Shown piece by piece: positions 26,333-35,624 of a stretch of DNA of 64,000 bases. The notes under the pieces were generated by a model. It was not told the origin of the DNA and ran no database searches. It saw only the letters and a program-made list of their open reading frames with translations. The position numbers and the translations under genes were made by a program. This DNA is from Geobacteraceae bacterium (GTDB lineage: Bacteria > Desulfobacterota > Desulfuromonadia > Geobacterales > Pseudopelobacteraceae), in NCBI GenBank assembly GCA_025355325.1, contig JANXZX010000050.1:1-64000 (forward strand), written 5' to 3'. Each line of letters begins with the position of its first letter. Position 1 is the stretch's first letter.

Positions 26333-28986
26333 GCCGATTTCTCTTCCAGACTCTTGGTCACCACTTCATACACATCACGGGGCAAATCCGGTACCGCCTG
26401 AATCCGCATCAACTGTTGGCGCATCAAGCCGCTCCGCCCCTCATCAAATCGCCGCCAGGTGGTGAGAGGTCCCAACAAACGGGCCGACACCTGCGGATTC
26501 ACCGGAATCAACCGCAGCAGCTGATCGGCCAAAAACCGGTAACCTGCACCACTCGGGTCGTGAAAACGCACCTGGTTTCTCTGGCTGAATGCCGCTACCA
26601 GAGAACGGAACCGGTTGGGATTGGTCAGCTCGAAGGAGGGGTGTCCAAGCAGCGCCTGTACTTCGTCCAGCGTTCCGGGAAGGATCGAAACAGCCTGGAG
26701 CGAAAACCACTTATCGACCACCAGACGATCACCCTGCCAGCGTTGGAAGAAATCGTCCAGAACCTCGCGGCGTTCCGGACAGTCACATGATGCAAGCGGC
26801 GCCAGCGCACCGATGGTATCGGTCATATTATCCGAGCGCCGGTACTGATCGAGACTGAGTGCAATCTCTTCCTGACCGCCGCTGCTCATCAGATACGCCA
26901 GACAGAGGTTGGCAAGGCGACGTGCTCCTGAACGGCCATCATCCGGAGAGTAAGGCAGATCGCTTACGCACGCAGAGCGCACCGCCTGGAAATCATTTCT
27001 GAAACGTGCCGCCAACGTGCGGATAACTAACTGGCGGGCCGCGTGGATAGCTGCCGGATCGACCACCTGCACAAGTTCGGCAAGGTATTTTTCCGACGGC
27101 AGCATGAGTGCTTCAGCCAGAAAAGCCTGGTCCGGGTATCCGCTGACGAGTGTTACGCGGAAAGCATCGGCAAAGGCGGAATCCAGAATCATTTCTCTTC
27201 CCTGCTGCCAATCCGACACGAGTCCGAGAATGACCTGTACCGCCATCAGCTGTCCCGCTTCCCAGCGGCAGAAGGGATCTGTTTCATGAGCCATCAGCAG
27301 AGCCAGTTGGTCGTGACGATAGGGATAATCCAGCTTGACCGGGGCCGAAAAACCGCGCAGCAGAGCCGGTACCGGCTCTTCGTCCAGACCAGTGAAGCAG
27401 AACGACTCATGGGAAGCATGAAGATGAATGATGCGTGAAGTTGACACTCCGGCAGTTTCCCCTGCCAGTGTCAGCGGTAACTCTTTTCCGTTTCGATCAA
27501 GCAGACCGAGTGACAGCGGGATATGCAGCGGTTTTTTATCCGGTTGGCCGGGGGTTGCAGGGCAGCTCTGGCTGACCGTCAACGTAAATGTTCTGTCGGC
27601 TGCGTTGTAGACACCTTCGGCACTAAGCTGCGGCGTACAAGCCTGGCTGTACCAGAGCGAGAACTGGCCAAGATCAAGTGAACCGGCTTCAGCCATTGTC
27701 TGCACAAAATCGTCAACCGTCACCGCCTGACCGTCAAATCGTTCAAAATAGCGGTCCATGCCGCGCCGAAATGTATCCGCACCGAGCATCGTGTGCTGCA
27801 TCCGCACCAGCTCGGCCCCCTTGTTATACACCGTTGCCGTGTAAAAGTTATTGATCTCCATATACGAATCGGGACGCACCGGATGTGCCATCGGCCCGCC
27901 ATCCTCGGGAAACTGGGAGGTTCTCAGAACACGGACATCCTCAATCCGCTTCACCCCGCGCGACTGCATGTCGGACGAAAATTCCTGGTCGCGAAAGACG
28001 GTCAACCCCTCTTTCAGCGAGAGCTGAAACCAGTCACGGCAGGTCACCCGGTTGCCGCTCCAGTTATGGAAGTACTCGTGGCCGATCACCTCTTCGATGG
28101 CATGGTAGTCATCATCAGTGGCGGTGGCCGGACTGGCGAGGACATAACAGGAATTGAAGACATTGAGCCCCTTGTTTTCCATCGCTCCCATATTGAAGTC
28201 ATCAACCGCCACGATCATGTAAATATCCAGGTCATACTCCCGGCCATACACCTGTTCATCCCAGCGCATCGCCTTTTTGAGGGAAAGCATGGCGTGACCG
28301 CACTTGTCACGGTTCTGCTCATGAACGTAAATGCGAAGTGTCACATCTCTGCCGGAACAGGTTGTAAAAGTATCTTCAATACAGACCAGATCCCCCGCCA
28401 CCAGAGCAAACAGGTAGCTCGGTTTTTTGAACGGATCAGCCCAGACAGCAAAATGGCGACCATCCGGCAGTTCGCCCCGCTCCATGAGATTGCCGTTGGA
28501 AAGCAGTACCGGGTATCGTGTGCGTTCAGCGATGATCGTCGTAGTAAAGAGCGTCAGGACATCGGGACGATCCGGGTAATAGGTGATGGCGCGGAACCCT
28601 TCAGCTTCGCACTGGGTACAGAACATCCCGGACGAACGGTAGAGCCCTTCAAGCGAGGTGTTGTCCTGCGGACGGATTTCCGTCGTTATCTCCAGAACAA
28701 AAGCCGCCGGAACTTCGTGGATCGTCAGCAGACCGGCGGTAACGCTGTAGCGTTCCTGATCGAGCGGAGCACCCTCAAGTTTCAGTTTTTTCAACACAAG
28801 ATTCTTGCCGTTGAGGAGAAGCGGGCGTGTGCCACGGTTCCCATGGTAGCCGGCTCGCAGCGCCATTTTGGAAGTGACGGTCGTCGAATCTTCGCCAAGT
28901 TCAAAGCGGAGATCGATGCTGTCAATCTGATAGTCAAATGTTGTGTATTCGTTACGATATACAGTGCTGTGGGCGGTTTCGGTCAT
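26329..28986 (-). CDS. pepN: Aminopeptidase N
   Basis: Zinc M1 metallopeptidase, 885 residues, close to E. coli PepN. The exopeptidase motif GAMENKGLN and the zinc site [13 protein letters not shown] with the downstream Glu in SLKEGLTVF are present, and the C-terminal armadillo-like half has normal length. It cleaves N-terminal residues from peptides in the cytoplasm. Start ATG 28986. Operon with yjbQ. Confidence 0.95.
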   Translation of the reverse strand: MTETAHSTVYRNEYTTFDYQIDSIDLRFELGEDSTTVTSKMALRAGYHGNRGTRPLLLNGKNLVLKKLKLEGAPLDQERYSVTAGLLTIHEVPAAFVLEITTEIRPQDNTSLEGLYRSSGMFCTQCEAEGFRAITYYPDRPDVLTLFTTTIIAERTRYPVLLSNGNLMERGELPDGRHFAVWADPFKKPSYLFALVAGDLVCIEDTFTTCSGRDVTLRIYVHEQNRDKCGHAMLSLKKAMRWDEQVYGREYDLDIYMIVAVDDFNMGAMENKGLNVFNSCYVLASPATATDDDYHAIEEVIGHEYFHNWSGNRVTCRDWFQLSLKEGLTVFRDQEFSSDMQSRGVKRIEDVRVLRTSQFPEDGGPMAHPVRPDSYMEINNFYTATVYNKGAELVRMQHTMLGADTFRRGMDRYFERFDGQAVTVDDFVQTMAEAGSLDLGQFSLWYSQACTPQLSAEGVYNAADRTFTLTVSQSCPATPGQPDKKPLHIPLSLGLLDRNGKELPLTLAGETAGVSTSRIIHLHASHESFCFTGLDEEPVPALLRGFSAPVKLDYPYRHDQLALLMAHETDPFCRWEAGQLMAVQVILGLVSDWQQGREMILDSAFADAFRVTLVSGYPDQAFLAEALMLPSEKYLAELVQVVDPAAIHAARQLVIRTLAARFRNDFQAVRSACVSDLPYSPDDGRSGARRLANLCLAYLMSSGGQEEIALSLDQYRRSDNMTDTIGALAPLASCDCPERREVLDDFFQRWQGDRLVVDKWFSLQAVSILPGTLDEVQALLGHPSFELTNPNRFRSLVAAFSQRNQVRFHDPSGAGYRFLADQLLRLIPVNPQVSARLLGPLTTWRRFDEGRSGLMRQQLMRIQAVPDLPRDVYEVVTKSLEEKSA

Positions 28987-29348
28987 TTTTACATCCGATC
29001 AAATTAATAAGTTGCTGTGAAGGGTGTGAGACAACAACTCATTCAGTCCGGCAGCACATCTCCCGCAATCGGAGAAAGCTTTTTAACAGCATTGAAAATG
29101 CTCAATGTTTTTTCGGGGTTAGTACATGCAGTTGGTATCAAGAACGAGCCTGAATCTCACATCGCATACAATATCACTCGCAACCCCTCCAGGCAACCGG
29201 TATATCCTCTAACAACTTATTACAAAGACATCTATATTATTAAATAGAAACTTATTACATTGACGCCAGCTGGAATCTGAATTATTTTCATATCTATATT
29301 AATTATTTATTTCAAATTTTAATTAAGACCGGTAATTCGGAGGAGCCA
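28987..29348. other. 362-base gap with no gene seen
   Basis: Between divergent pepN and the hydrolase gene. It is A/T-rich toward the right (29260-29330), which could hold promoters for both directions. The short open frames have neither ribosome-binding sites nor family resemblance. Confidence 0.5.
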
Positions 29349-30731
29349 ATGTTTCGCACACATTTGCAGGCAATCGTGACGTCAAAATCCAAAAAGATCC
29401 ACTTGTTTATTGTAGCTTTCGCAGTTTCCATTGGCCTGTGCGGATGCAGCTCAAATCCGGCATGGCTAAAGCGGTCAGAAAGTGCCGCCTCTGTCCCGGA
29501 CACACATGAACAGGAATTCAGTCAGTATATTCGTTACAACCGTGAAAATATCCAAAAAGTCTTGGATCAGACCTACTTCCAGTCCGGTAAAAGCCCCTTT
29601 CTGGGCGGATATACCAGTCAGGAAACAGCACTTATGCGTGCCCCCTTCCAAATTCCGGAAAATAGCAGCGAAATCTGCGGAGAACCATCAAAAGGGGGAG
29701 GAAAGGGGTTTTTGCTTATACATGGCCTGACCGACTCTCCCTACATTATGCGCAGTGTCAGCGATTCGCTGCACAAGGCATATCCGTGCGCCGTGATTCG
29801 AGCAGTATTGTTGCCGGGGCATGGTACCGTGCCGGGCGATACGCTGAACATGAAGCATCAGGATTGGCTGCGGATCACCGACTATGGAGTCAAAAGCTTT
29901 GAAAATGACAGAAACATCAAGGAAACTTATCTGGTTGGGTTCTCAACCGGCACGGCGCTTGCCATTCGGCACATAAAGGAAGGTCATAGTGGCAGCAAGG
30001 TGAAGGGTTTAGTATTGCTGTCGCCGGCAGTAAAAGCCAAAAGTTCATTAATCTGGGCTACCGGCATTCTCGCTTCAGTCAGCGACTGGGAGAGCATCTA
30101 TGCCGAGAAGGATGCAGCACGATACGAATCGTTTTCATACCATGCAGCAGCGGAATTTTATCAGTTGACTAGAGGATTGGCCGACGCAAGCTACAAGCTG
30201 GATGTCCCGGTGATGATGGCCGTGAGTGCCGACGATGACACGATTGATGCATATGAGGCCAGGAAGTTTTTTTGCGAGTCAACGCCCGACAAACGTCGCG
30301 CACTCATCTGGTATCGATCCCGGTATTCAGAAGACAAAGCGGCTGTGTCATGTGCCGATATTGCTACAGTGGAGCTGAAAAGCGATAAACATGAATATAA
30401 AGGCATTCCGTACCGTGTCGCGAATCTGTCCCACACAGCAATTCCGGTGAATCCGGGTGACAGACATTATGGAGTCAACGGTGTCTACCGCAACTGTAAA
30501 TCTTATGAAGGCACCGGCAAGCAGGACGATTTTATGAATTGTCAGAAAGGCTCTGAAAAAAGCCTCTTTGGCGAAAACAGTATTGGAACCTCTCAGGAAA
30601 AACAAAATCTCGGCTATGATTATTGGCGGCGGGGTACATTTAACCCGGATTACGACCGTCTGGAAAAAAGCATGATCTGTTTTGTCGATAATAACTGTAA
30701 CATGGCAAGTGTGCTGGATTTTGACAAGTGA
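29349..30731 (+). CDS. Alpha/beta-hydrolase lipoprotein
   Basis: 460 residues. A signal ending in a lipobox-like LCGC (Cys33) suggests lipid anchoring. The hydrolase core is visible as LLIHGLTDSPY (oxyanion region, about 123-132), the nucleophile elbow GFSTG (197-201, Ser199), an acid region around ADDDTID near 300 and His in NLSHTAIPVN near 375. The C-terminal 60 residues (from about DYWRRGTFNPDY) are extra. Start ATG with CGGAGGAG upstream. The following exported gene overlaps its end by 4 bases if it starts at 30728. An exported esterase or lipase is the best guess. Confidence 0.7.
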   Translation: MFRTHLQAIVTSKSKKIHLFIVAFAVSIGLCGCSSNPAWLKRSESAASVPDTHEQEFSQYIRYNRENIQKVLDQTYFQSGKSPFLGGYTSQETALMRAPFQIPENSSEICGEPSKGGGKGFLLIHGLTDSPYIMRSVSDSLHKAYPCAVIRAVLLPGHGTVPGDTLNMKHQDWLRITDYGVKSFENDRNIKETYLVGFSTGTALAIRHIKEGHSGSKVKGLVLLSPAVKAKSSLIWATGILASVSDWESIYAEKDAARYESFSYHAAAEFYQLTRGLADASYKLDVPVMMAVSADDDTIDAYEARKFFCESTPDKRRALIWYRSRYSEDKAAVSCADIATVELKSDKHEYKGIPYRVANLSHTAIPVNPGDRHYGVNGVYRNCKSYEGTGKQDDFMNCQKGSEKSLFGENSIGTSQEKQNLGYDYWRRGTFNPDYDRLEKSMICFVDNNCNMASVLDFDK

Positions 30732-30778
30732 AGATATTACTACAGGTAAAACCGTTACACAGAGAGAGGGTTTACGTC

Positions 30779-31663
30779 ATGAATAGGGCAGTTTTTCTTC
30801 TGATTGCGATTGTTCTTGTCCTGCATACGGTCGTTAGTGCAGGCGCAGAAACTATTGAGGTACTCATCAAAGGCATTGATGATGGTGTAAAAACTACTCG
30901 GGAACGTGATTACAAGGAAGCTGTCATGAACGGAAAGTTGCAGGCGATTGAACGAGCAGGAGTGGCTGTTTCATCCCTGACCATTGTCGAAAACTTTGCC
31001 CTCAAATACGATATGGTTGAGAGCAGGGCCAAGGCCGTGCTGCTTCCCGGCTTTCAGGTTATCGACATTGGATATCAGACCGACGGCACATATCAGGTTG
31101 TGATCTCCGGCAAGGTTCAAGTGGGCGAGGAAAAATCGGCAGAAGGCAAGTTATGGGGCAAACTTCGAGCCACACCATATGAGTTTGCCAATTACAAAGA
31201 GGCTTTCGACCTCTGGACGGGTATTAATACCGGCACCGTCACAAATCAGTATGTCAACAACGAAAACGGGACGGTATCTGATCTGAAAACCGGCCTGATG
31301 TGGCTGACATCTTATGAAATAAAGGAAAATATTCTTGAGGTCAGGCAGTATCTGGAGCGGATTAATGGTAAAAGTTTCGCCGGGTATTCAGACTGGAGAA
31401 TCCCGACACTCGAAGAAGTGGCATCCATTATCGAGAGTAAACCAGGGGGGAAACTCGACAGCGGCCGGGCAAGCTACCTGAATCCCGTATTCGATGTGCG
31501 CCCATATTGCTGGTATCTCTGGAGTGTGGACCGTAGTCCGCAAGGCAATATCATGGCCTATATCGGTGAAAAAAAAGGTGGGATCGTCAACCCTGGAGAT
31601 CATTATCAGGCAGACGGCATATGCGTCGCCTGCATCAAGGCGGTCCGAAGCGCCGACCGTTAG
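30779..31663 (+). CDS. Exported protein with DUF1566 (Lcl-type) C-terminal domain
   Basis: 294 residues. Signal peptide to about VSAGAE, then an alpha/beta region (about 25-130), then a DUF1566-like domain from about 170: GTVSDLKTGLMWL, FAGYSDWRIPTLEEVASII and the pair of late cysteines in DGICVACIKA. DUF1566 domains are common on Geobacter surface proteins, with no known activity. The frame is open to 30728, but GAGAGGG precedes the ATG at 30779. Probably co-transcribed with the hydrolase gene. Confidence 0.7.
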   Translation: MNRAVFLLIAIVLVLHTVVSAGAETIEVLIKGIDDGVKTTRERDYKEAVMNGKLQAIERAGVAVSSLTIVENFALKYDMVESRAKAVLLPGFQVIDIGYQTDGTYQVVISGKVQVGEEKSAEGKLWGKLRATPYEFANYKEAFDLWTGINTGTVTNQYVNNENGTVSDLKTGLMWLTSYEIKENILEVRQYLERINGKSFAGYSDWRIPTLEEVASIIESKPGGKLDSGRASYLNPVFDVRPYCWYLWSVDRSPQGNIMAYIGEKKGGIVNPGDHYQADGICVACIKAVRSADR

Positions 31664-31703
31664 AACGTATTGCTTTTAAGAGTGCCCTCTCGAAGGCACA
31701 GTC

Positions 31704-32498
31704 TCAATTATCGATTTTCATCTTGTTTCTGACCGCATTCATCTTCTGTTCGGTAATCTCTTCAAAGTTACCGGCAATCCACCGTTTTTCCGCATCCCAA
31801 TACTCAGGGGTTTTCTTTTCATTGGCCACACTGTTGGCGGCCATAGTCAGCAGGATGGCCTGAGCCTTCTGCGTTTTGAAATATTCCCTGGGCATACCGG
31901 ACCAGTCAATGACGGAATCGAGCGGGCGACCGTCCGCATCTTTTTCGAATGGTTCATAGTAGAGCCGGTCGGATCGATTAAATACCCTGACAGTGCTGCC
32001 ATCGTATTTGTCAATAACCTTGATCGTATCAGTCGGACGATAGATAACGGCAAAAAGGGTGTAACCCTTGCTGTTTGCAGTATCAATGCTGGTCAGAAAA
32101 TAATGACCAGCATCCTTAACACCATAGCGGGACAGAATTTTCCGGAAGTATTCCGATGCATGTTTCATCCTCCGAAATGCCTCTCCCGTATCTCCTGACT
32201 CTTGTACTTGCGCAATTCGCTTACCATAAGCAGATTCGTAGGTGTCATCGAGGGTTACCTTGGCATTGGCCGCTATCATCCCCTTATTGATTTTATCGAG
32301 GCTGGTTGAAAGGTAATAGGGCATGGAAGCAATACCCTCCACAAGTCCGGCTGCGATCTGGAGGGGGGTCAGCACCAGTGTTACGATGCTGGAGAATGCC
32401 TTGCCAAAACCGGTTTTTGTTTTGGTTCCGTCAGGGGCTGAGGTAGCGCAGCCAGTCAAGATCACCAGGCAGACGCAATATATGATTACTTTTTTCAT
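31704..32498 (-). CDS. Lipoprotein of unknown function
   Basis: 264 residues. Lipobox LTGC (14-17) after a short hydrophobic signal. A Gly/Ala/Leu-rich segment near 35-60 (SSIVTLVLTPLQIAAGLVEGIAS) may sit in the membrane. The rest is soluble with no family I recognise. The ATG at 32498 has AAGGAG seven bases upstream; the frame is open to 32516. It converges on the DUF1566 gene. Confidence 0.65.
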   Translation of the reverse strand: MKKVIIYCVCLVILTGCATSAPDGTKTKTGFGKAFSSIVTLVLTPLQIAAGLVEGIASMPYYLSTSLDKINKGMIAANAKVTLDDTYESAYGKRIAQVQESGDTGEAFRRMKHASEYFRKILSRYGVKDAGHYFLTSIDTANSKGYTLFAVIYRPTDTIKVIDKYDGSTVRVFNRSDRLYYEPFEKDADGRPLDSVIDWSGMPREYFKTQKAQAILLTMAANSVANEKKTPEYWDAEKRWIAGNFEEITEQKMNAVRNKMKIDN

Positions 32499-32690
32499 CG
32501 GGATACTCCTTAACAATAGATTTTTTTTACAATTTTCACGGCTTGACAGATCAATAACATCTCAAAAGATTACAGTCAACACATTCGTAATGATTAATTT
32601 ATAAATGAGTGGGGATATGATAAGACGGTCGCTTAGTGGGCTTCATTTTAGTCAATTTGTTTAGTGATTTTTTGATATACAAATGGCAGC

Positions 32691-32828
32691 ATGAAGGCGG
32701 TTGCAGAGAAGTCAGGCCTGAATAGAGAAAGTCCATACCGCACGTTATCTCTCCGTGGAAATCCCGAAATTCACACGTTATTCAATCTTCTGCACGGTGT
32801 TGGTTTACGTTTGCGGGTTCCTCGATTA
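32691..32828 (+). pseudogene. Remnant of a HigA-like addiction-module antidote gene
   Basis: The frame reads VAEKSGLNRESPYRTLSLRG, then NPEIHTLFNLLHGVGLRLRV. This matches the helix-turn-helix C-terminal half of the TIGR02684/HigA-2-type antidotes (usually VAEKTGLSRESLYRTLS, then GNPRxSTL and LGLRL). The N-terminal half and a proper start are missing, and the frame runs into unrelated sequence. It overlaps the 3' end of the nucleotidyltransferase remnant. Confidence 0.45.
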
Positions 32829-33524
32829 TGTTTTCTGCAATTTGGGTCATACGTTGCACAATCAACTTCAAACGCCCCTGACTGGCTTTGTCAGGCAGGA
32901 GGTGCCCACTAATACTCTCCACAAAAGCTGGTGTGGAAAGATAATCACGAAAGGTATCTGCCAGAAATTTCCGCAGGGCAGCAGGAGCTGTTACAATTTC
33001 GCCAAGAAGCTCTTTAAGCCCATCAATCAGGGTTATAATATCTTCCAGATCATGGCTCGCAAGATAATCACCGTTGCCCCTCCCACGGAATGCTTCAATT
33101 TTGGTGGCAAGGAAATAGGGAGCAGTAACCAGGCGGATATTCAATTCGGGAGCTACTGCTCTCGTTTCGGAGTTTTGCAGTGCGGGTCCATACCAGACAT
33201 TTGAAAAGCCGAGAATTTCGCCGCTGATCGGCATGACATCAACAATGACTCCATCAACAAGCCATCGACAGAGTGGTGCGCCTTCGCGGGTGTCCCGGTT
33301 AAAGCCCTTTTCAATAAGTGCCTGTTCCAGACGGTGATACTCTATCCAGGTAGCAGCCTCAACAATTACGTAACATCCTGCGTCATACGAACATCAGGCA
33401 CCGCCGGATCAGTAATCAGCAAACCAGTCGCAGAACCGCCGAGAAATACGACCTTCTCCAACAGGCTGCCGAGTTTTCTGGCGACATGGAGCACCATCTC
33501 CAAGTTATTGAATTTGGCCTTCAT
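32782..33524 (-). pseudogene. Frameshifted AbiEii-like nucleotidyltransferase
   Basis: From the ATG at 33524 the frame gives LGGSATGLLITDPAVPDVR, MTQDVT and then a stop near 33370. The other frame continues as VEAATWIEYHRLEQALIEKG and on through GAPLCRWLVDGVIVDVMP to the end at 32782, with LATKIEAFRGRGNGDYLASH typical of AbiEii/AbiGii-type nucleotidyltransferases. One missing base between 33371 and 33372 explains the break: restoring it gives DVDVIVEAAT, which carries the metal-binding DVD. The 150-residue downstream piece starting at 33234 is the tail only. Inactive unless the frameshift is a sequencing error. Confidence 0.75.
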
Positions 33525-34036
33525 ACCACATCATCCAGACGGCTTTTCAACTCTTTTATTGCCAACTCCCGTTCCCGTGCCCGACCATCACGTATTGCGT
33601 CGAGCAACGCCAGCATAGCATACAGATCCTTGTCCTTCATGGCAGCGGCCGGTGCTGACCTATAAAGCGGTGAGAACTCATATCCACGCACTTCTCCCTC
33701 AGGATGGGGCCATACCGGGGGAACATCGTTTGCGCCAAGAGTAAGTAATTCATTTAAGGGATAGGCGGCATATCCGGTCGGTATTCCCCTGGTCAAAGCT
33801 CCATGCTGTGGAGGATAGGCATATTTCACCCCATGCACCAGAAATTCCTCCAGGTTTTTCCGCACAGGCAATTTGCGAGATTCGTCATACAGTCGGGCCG
33901 CAGTCGCTCGCTTGATTCCGGCATGCACCTCGGATGGGCTCATGAAAAGTTCTTCCGCCAATGAAGCAAAAGACCAGTTCCTGGTTTTTGCTACAATCAA
34001 CTTGAGCAGAACAACTATATCTTGAGGTTTTAGCAT
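33521..34036 (-). CDS. HTH-type partner of the nucleotidyltransferase (putative antitoxin)
   Basis: 171 residues. A winged-helix-like N-terminus (LKPQDIVVLLKLIVAKTRNWSFASLAEELFMSPSEVHAGIKRATAARL) is followed by a C-terminal region that ends in ARERELAIKELKSRLDD. The pair order, with a 4-base overlap onto the nucleotidyltransferase gene, is that of AbiE-like or similar two-gene modules. The exact start is unclear: ATG codons at 34045, 34039 and 34036 are all possible and none has a good ribosome-binding site; I chose the family-like MLKPQD. This gene is intact although its partner is broken. Confidence 0.7.
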   Translation of the reverse strand: MLKPQDIVVLLKLIVAKTRNWSFASLAEELFMSPSEVHAGIKRATAARLYDESRKLPVRKNLEEFLVHGVKYAYPPQHGALTRGIPTGYAAYPLNELLTLGANDVPPVWPHPEGEVRGYEFSPLYRSAPAAAMKDKDLYAMLALLDAIRDGRARERELAIKELKSRLDDVV

Positions 34037-34170
34037 CATGGGCATATTCTATTCGCGAATAGCGAATGATGCAAGAGGATTCTTCAGCACAACAAAATCA
34101 ATACGACATAGATATTGTCAAATCTTTGAAACAATTTATTGGCAAGCACCATGCGAATCTGGTAACAGTA

Positions 34171-34226
34171 CCCAGGTAATGTCCATTTCATATTCTCTGA
34201 AGGACATTACTTGGGTTTTCTTTTTT
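34171..34226 (+). terminator. Strong terminator-like hairpin in the leader of the zinc-ribbon gene
   Basis: CCCAGGTAATGTCC (34171-34184) and GGACATTACTTGGG (34202-34215) form a 14-bp stem with one G-T pair, followed by TTTTCTTTTTT (34216-34226). The downstream gene starts at 34254. No other plus-strand gene ends just before it, so it is either an attenuator or the end of a short transcript. Confidence 0.7.
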
Positions 34227-34253
34227 GTAACAACGATTAAGGAGGGCATTAAG

Positions 34254-34835
34254 ATGGAAGAGACAATCACATTCTGGCTCGACAACAAAATATGTTCCGG
34301 ATTCAAAATATCTGAGATCGACAATCAGACTCTGGTTTCATATCGCGACAAATATTATATTGTCGTCAAAGGAGCAGCGCTGATGAAGGGTATCAGGCCG
34401 CTGTACTATTCAAAAACATCTATGCCTCTGGTTTGGAAAAAGGCGATGAAAGGTATCCTCCCTCCCCCGACTGCCGCATTCGACCAGAGTGAAGACGAAT
34501 TTCTTCCGGTGTCAACTTCGACTAAAAAGGAGCGAACTGTCATGCAAAAAAGTCCCACTACAACTTTAGAGTTATCTGAAGACCAGCCGCACGCATCCAA
34601 ACCTTCGGCCCCGGCGCCAAAAAAATCAGCGGCGGCAGATATAAAGCCGGTCAAACTCGTCCAGGCATCCGTGACAACAACCTGCCCCTACTGTAGTCAC
34701 AAGCAGGATCTGCCGTTTGAAAAAGGGAAAAACGGCAAACCGTTCTTTGTGGCATGTCCCAGATGTAATTCGGAGTTTGCCGTGCGCTTTGTACCGGTGA
34801 CGATGTATCAGGCACAGGTAGCGGCGTTCAAATAA
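34254..34835 (+). CDS. Zinc-ribbon protein of unknown function
   Basis: 193 residues. A globular N-terminus (about 1-65) is followed by a disordered Ser/Thr/Lys/Pro-rich middle (about 75-140) and a C-terminal zinc ribbon with CPYC near 148 and CPRC near 173. No family is recognised. The frame is open to 34038, but AAGGAGG precedes the ATG at 34254. The terminator-like hairpin in front suggests regulated expression. Confidence 0.6.
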   Translation: MEETITFWLDNKICSGFKISEIDNQTLVSYRDKYYIVVKGAALMKGIRPLYYSKTSMPLVWKKAMKGILPPPTAAFDQSEDEFLPVSTSTKKERTVMQKSPTTTLELSEDQPHASKPSAPAPKKSAAADIKPVKLVQASVTTTCPYCSHKQDLPFEKGKNGKPFFVACPRCNSEFAVRFVPVTMYQAQVAAFK

Positions 34836-34837
34836 CT

Positions 34838-34957
34838 CAAATTCCAGATCGAGGCCCTCTCTTCGTTGGCTCGTATTCGGCTCCTCAACGTACCAGTTGG
34901 TACGTTTTCTGTCGCCTCAATCTTCGCCGCCTTGATATCATCCTCGATTTGAAATTG
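34838..34957. repeat. Imperfect long inverted repeat with terminator-like core
   Basis: The left arm CAAATTCCAGATCGAGG (from 34838) matches the inverse of the right arm CCTCGATTTGAAATTG (to about 34956). Inside, AACGTACC (34887-34894) and GGTACGTT (34899-34906) make a tight stem followed by TTCT. It fills the gap between the zinc-ribbon gene and yehS. It probably acts as the terminator of the former. Confidence 0.5.
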
Positions 34958-34994
34958 AAAAACATCCACGAGTATTTATCAGGAGACAGTACCG

Positions 34995-35483
34995 ATGAAC
35001 AATAATGACATATTACGCCGACTGCGCTACGCACTGGACATCAGCAACACAACCGTGATCGATATTTTCAAGCTGTCAGGCTGCACTATCGAGCAGCCGA
35101 CGTTGATCAAGCTTCTCAAAAAAGAGGAGGAAGAAGATTTTATTTCGTGCAGCAATCCTCTGCTGTGCCTGTTTCTGGATGGCCTGATCGTGCAGAAAAG
35201 GGGCAGGAGGGAAACCGGTTCGGATGAGGCTCCAAAACCGGATGCGTCACTCAACAACAACGCCATCCTGAAGAAACTGCGCATCGCGCTTGATTTAAAA
35301 GAGGATGATATGCTGGCAGTGATGCTTTTGGCAGGCATTACGATCTCAAAGTCTGAACTGAGCGCCCTGTTCAGAAACAAAGGGCATAAACATTACAAAG
35401 AGTGTGGCGATCAATTCCTCAGAAACTTTTTGAATGGGCTGACCGTGCGCTACCGGGGCAGCGTTACCGGGCAGAGCGATTAA
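34995..35483 (+). CDS. yehS: YehS family protein (DUF1456)
   Basis: 162 residues made of two repeats of about 70: NDILRRLRYALDISNTTVIDIFKLSG and NAILKKLRIALDLKEDDMLAVMLLAG, each ending in FLDGLIVQKRG or FLNGLTVRYRG. This is the DUF1456/YehS family. Function unknown. Start ATG with CAGGAGAC upstream. No close link to ilvD. Confidence 0.9.
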   Translation: MNNNDILRRLRYALDISNTTVIDIFKLSGCTIEQPTLIKLLKKEEEEDFISCSNPLLCLFLDGLIVQKRGRRETGSDEAPKPDASLNNNAILKKLRIALDLKEDDMLAVMLLAGITISKSELSALFRNKGHKHYKECGDQFLRNFLNGLTVRYRGSVTGQSD

Positions 35484-35624
35484 CGACATTTGAGATAAAA
35501 TTGATCTCATTGCTATCATTCCAGTTGACACATCCAACTATCTGTATTAATTTACTAAACCCCGTATATTCTTATCAATTTCGGGTTTAGCCACATCAAA
35601 CAACTTCAATACAAGGACATTCTG

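Noticed and set aside
27793-29007. 404-codon plus-strand frame over pepN
   Set aside because: Antisense shadow of a well-defined aminopeptidase N; its codons carry no protein-like motif.
28987-29247. Short plus-strand frames after pepN start (71 and 76 codons)
   Set aside because: No ribosome-binding site, no recognisable motif, and biased by the divergent promoter region.
33235-33520. Separate small genes in the nucleotidyltransferase region
   Set aside because: The two pieces join into one family protein after restoring a single base, so they are one broken gene.
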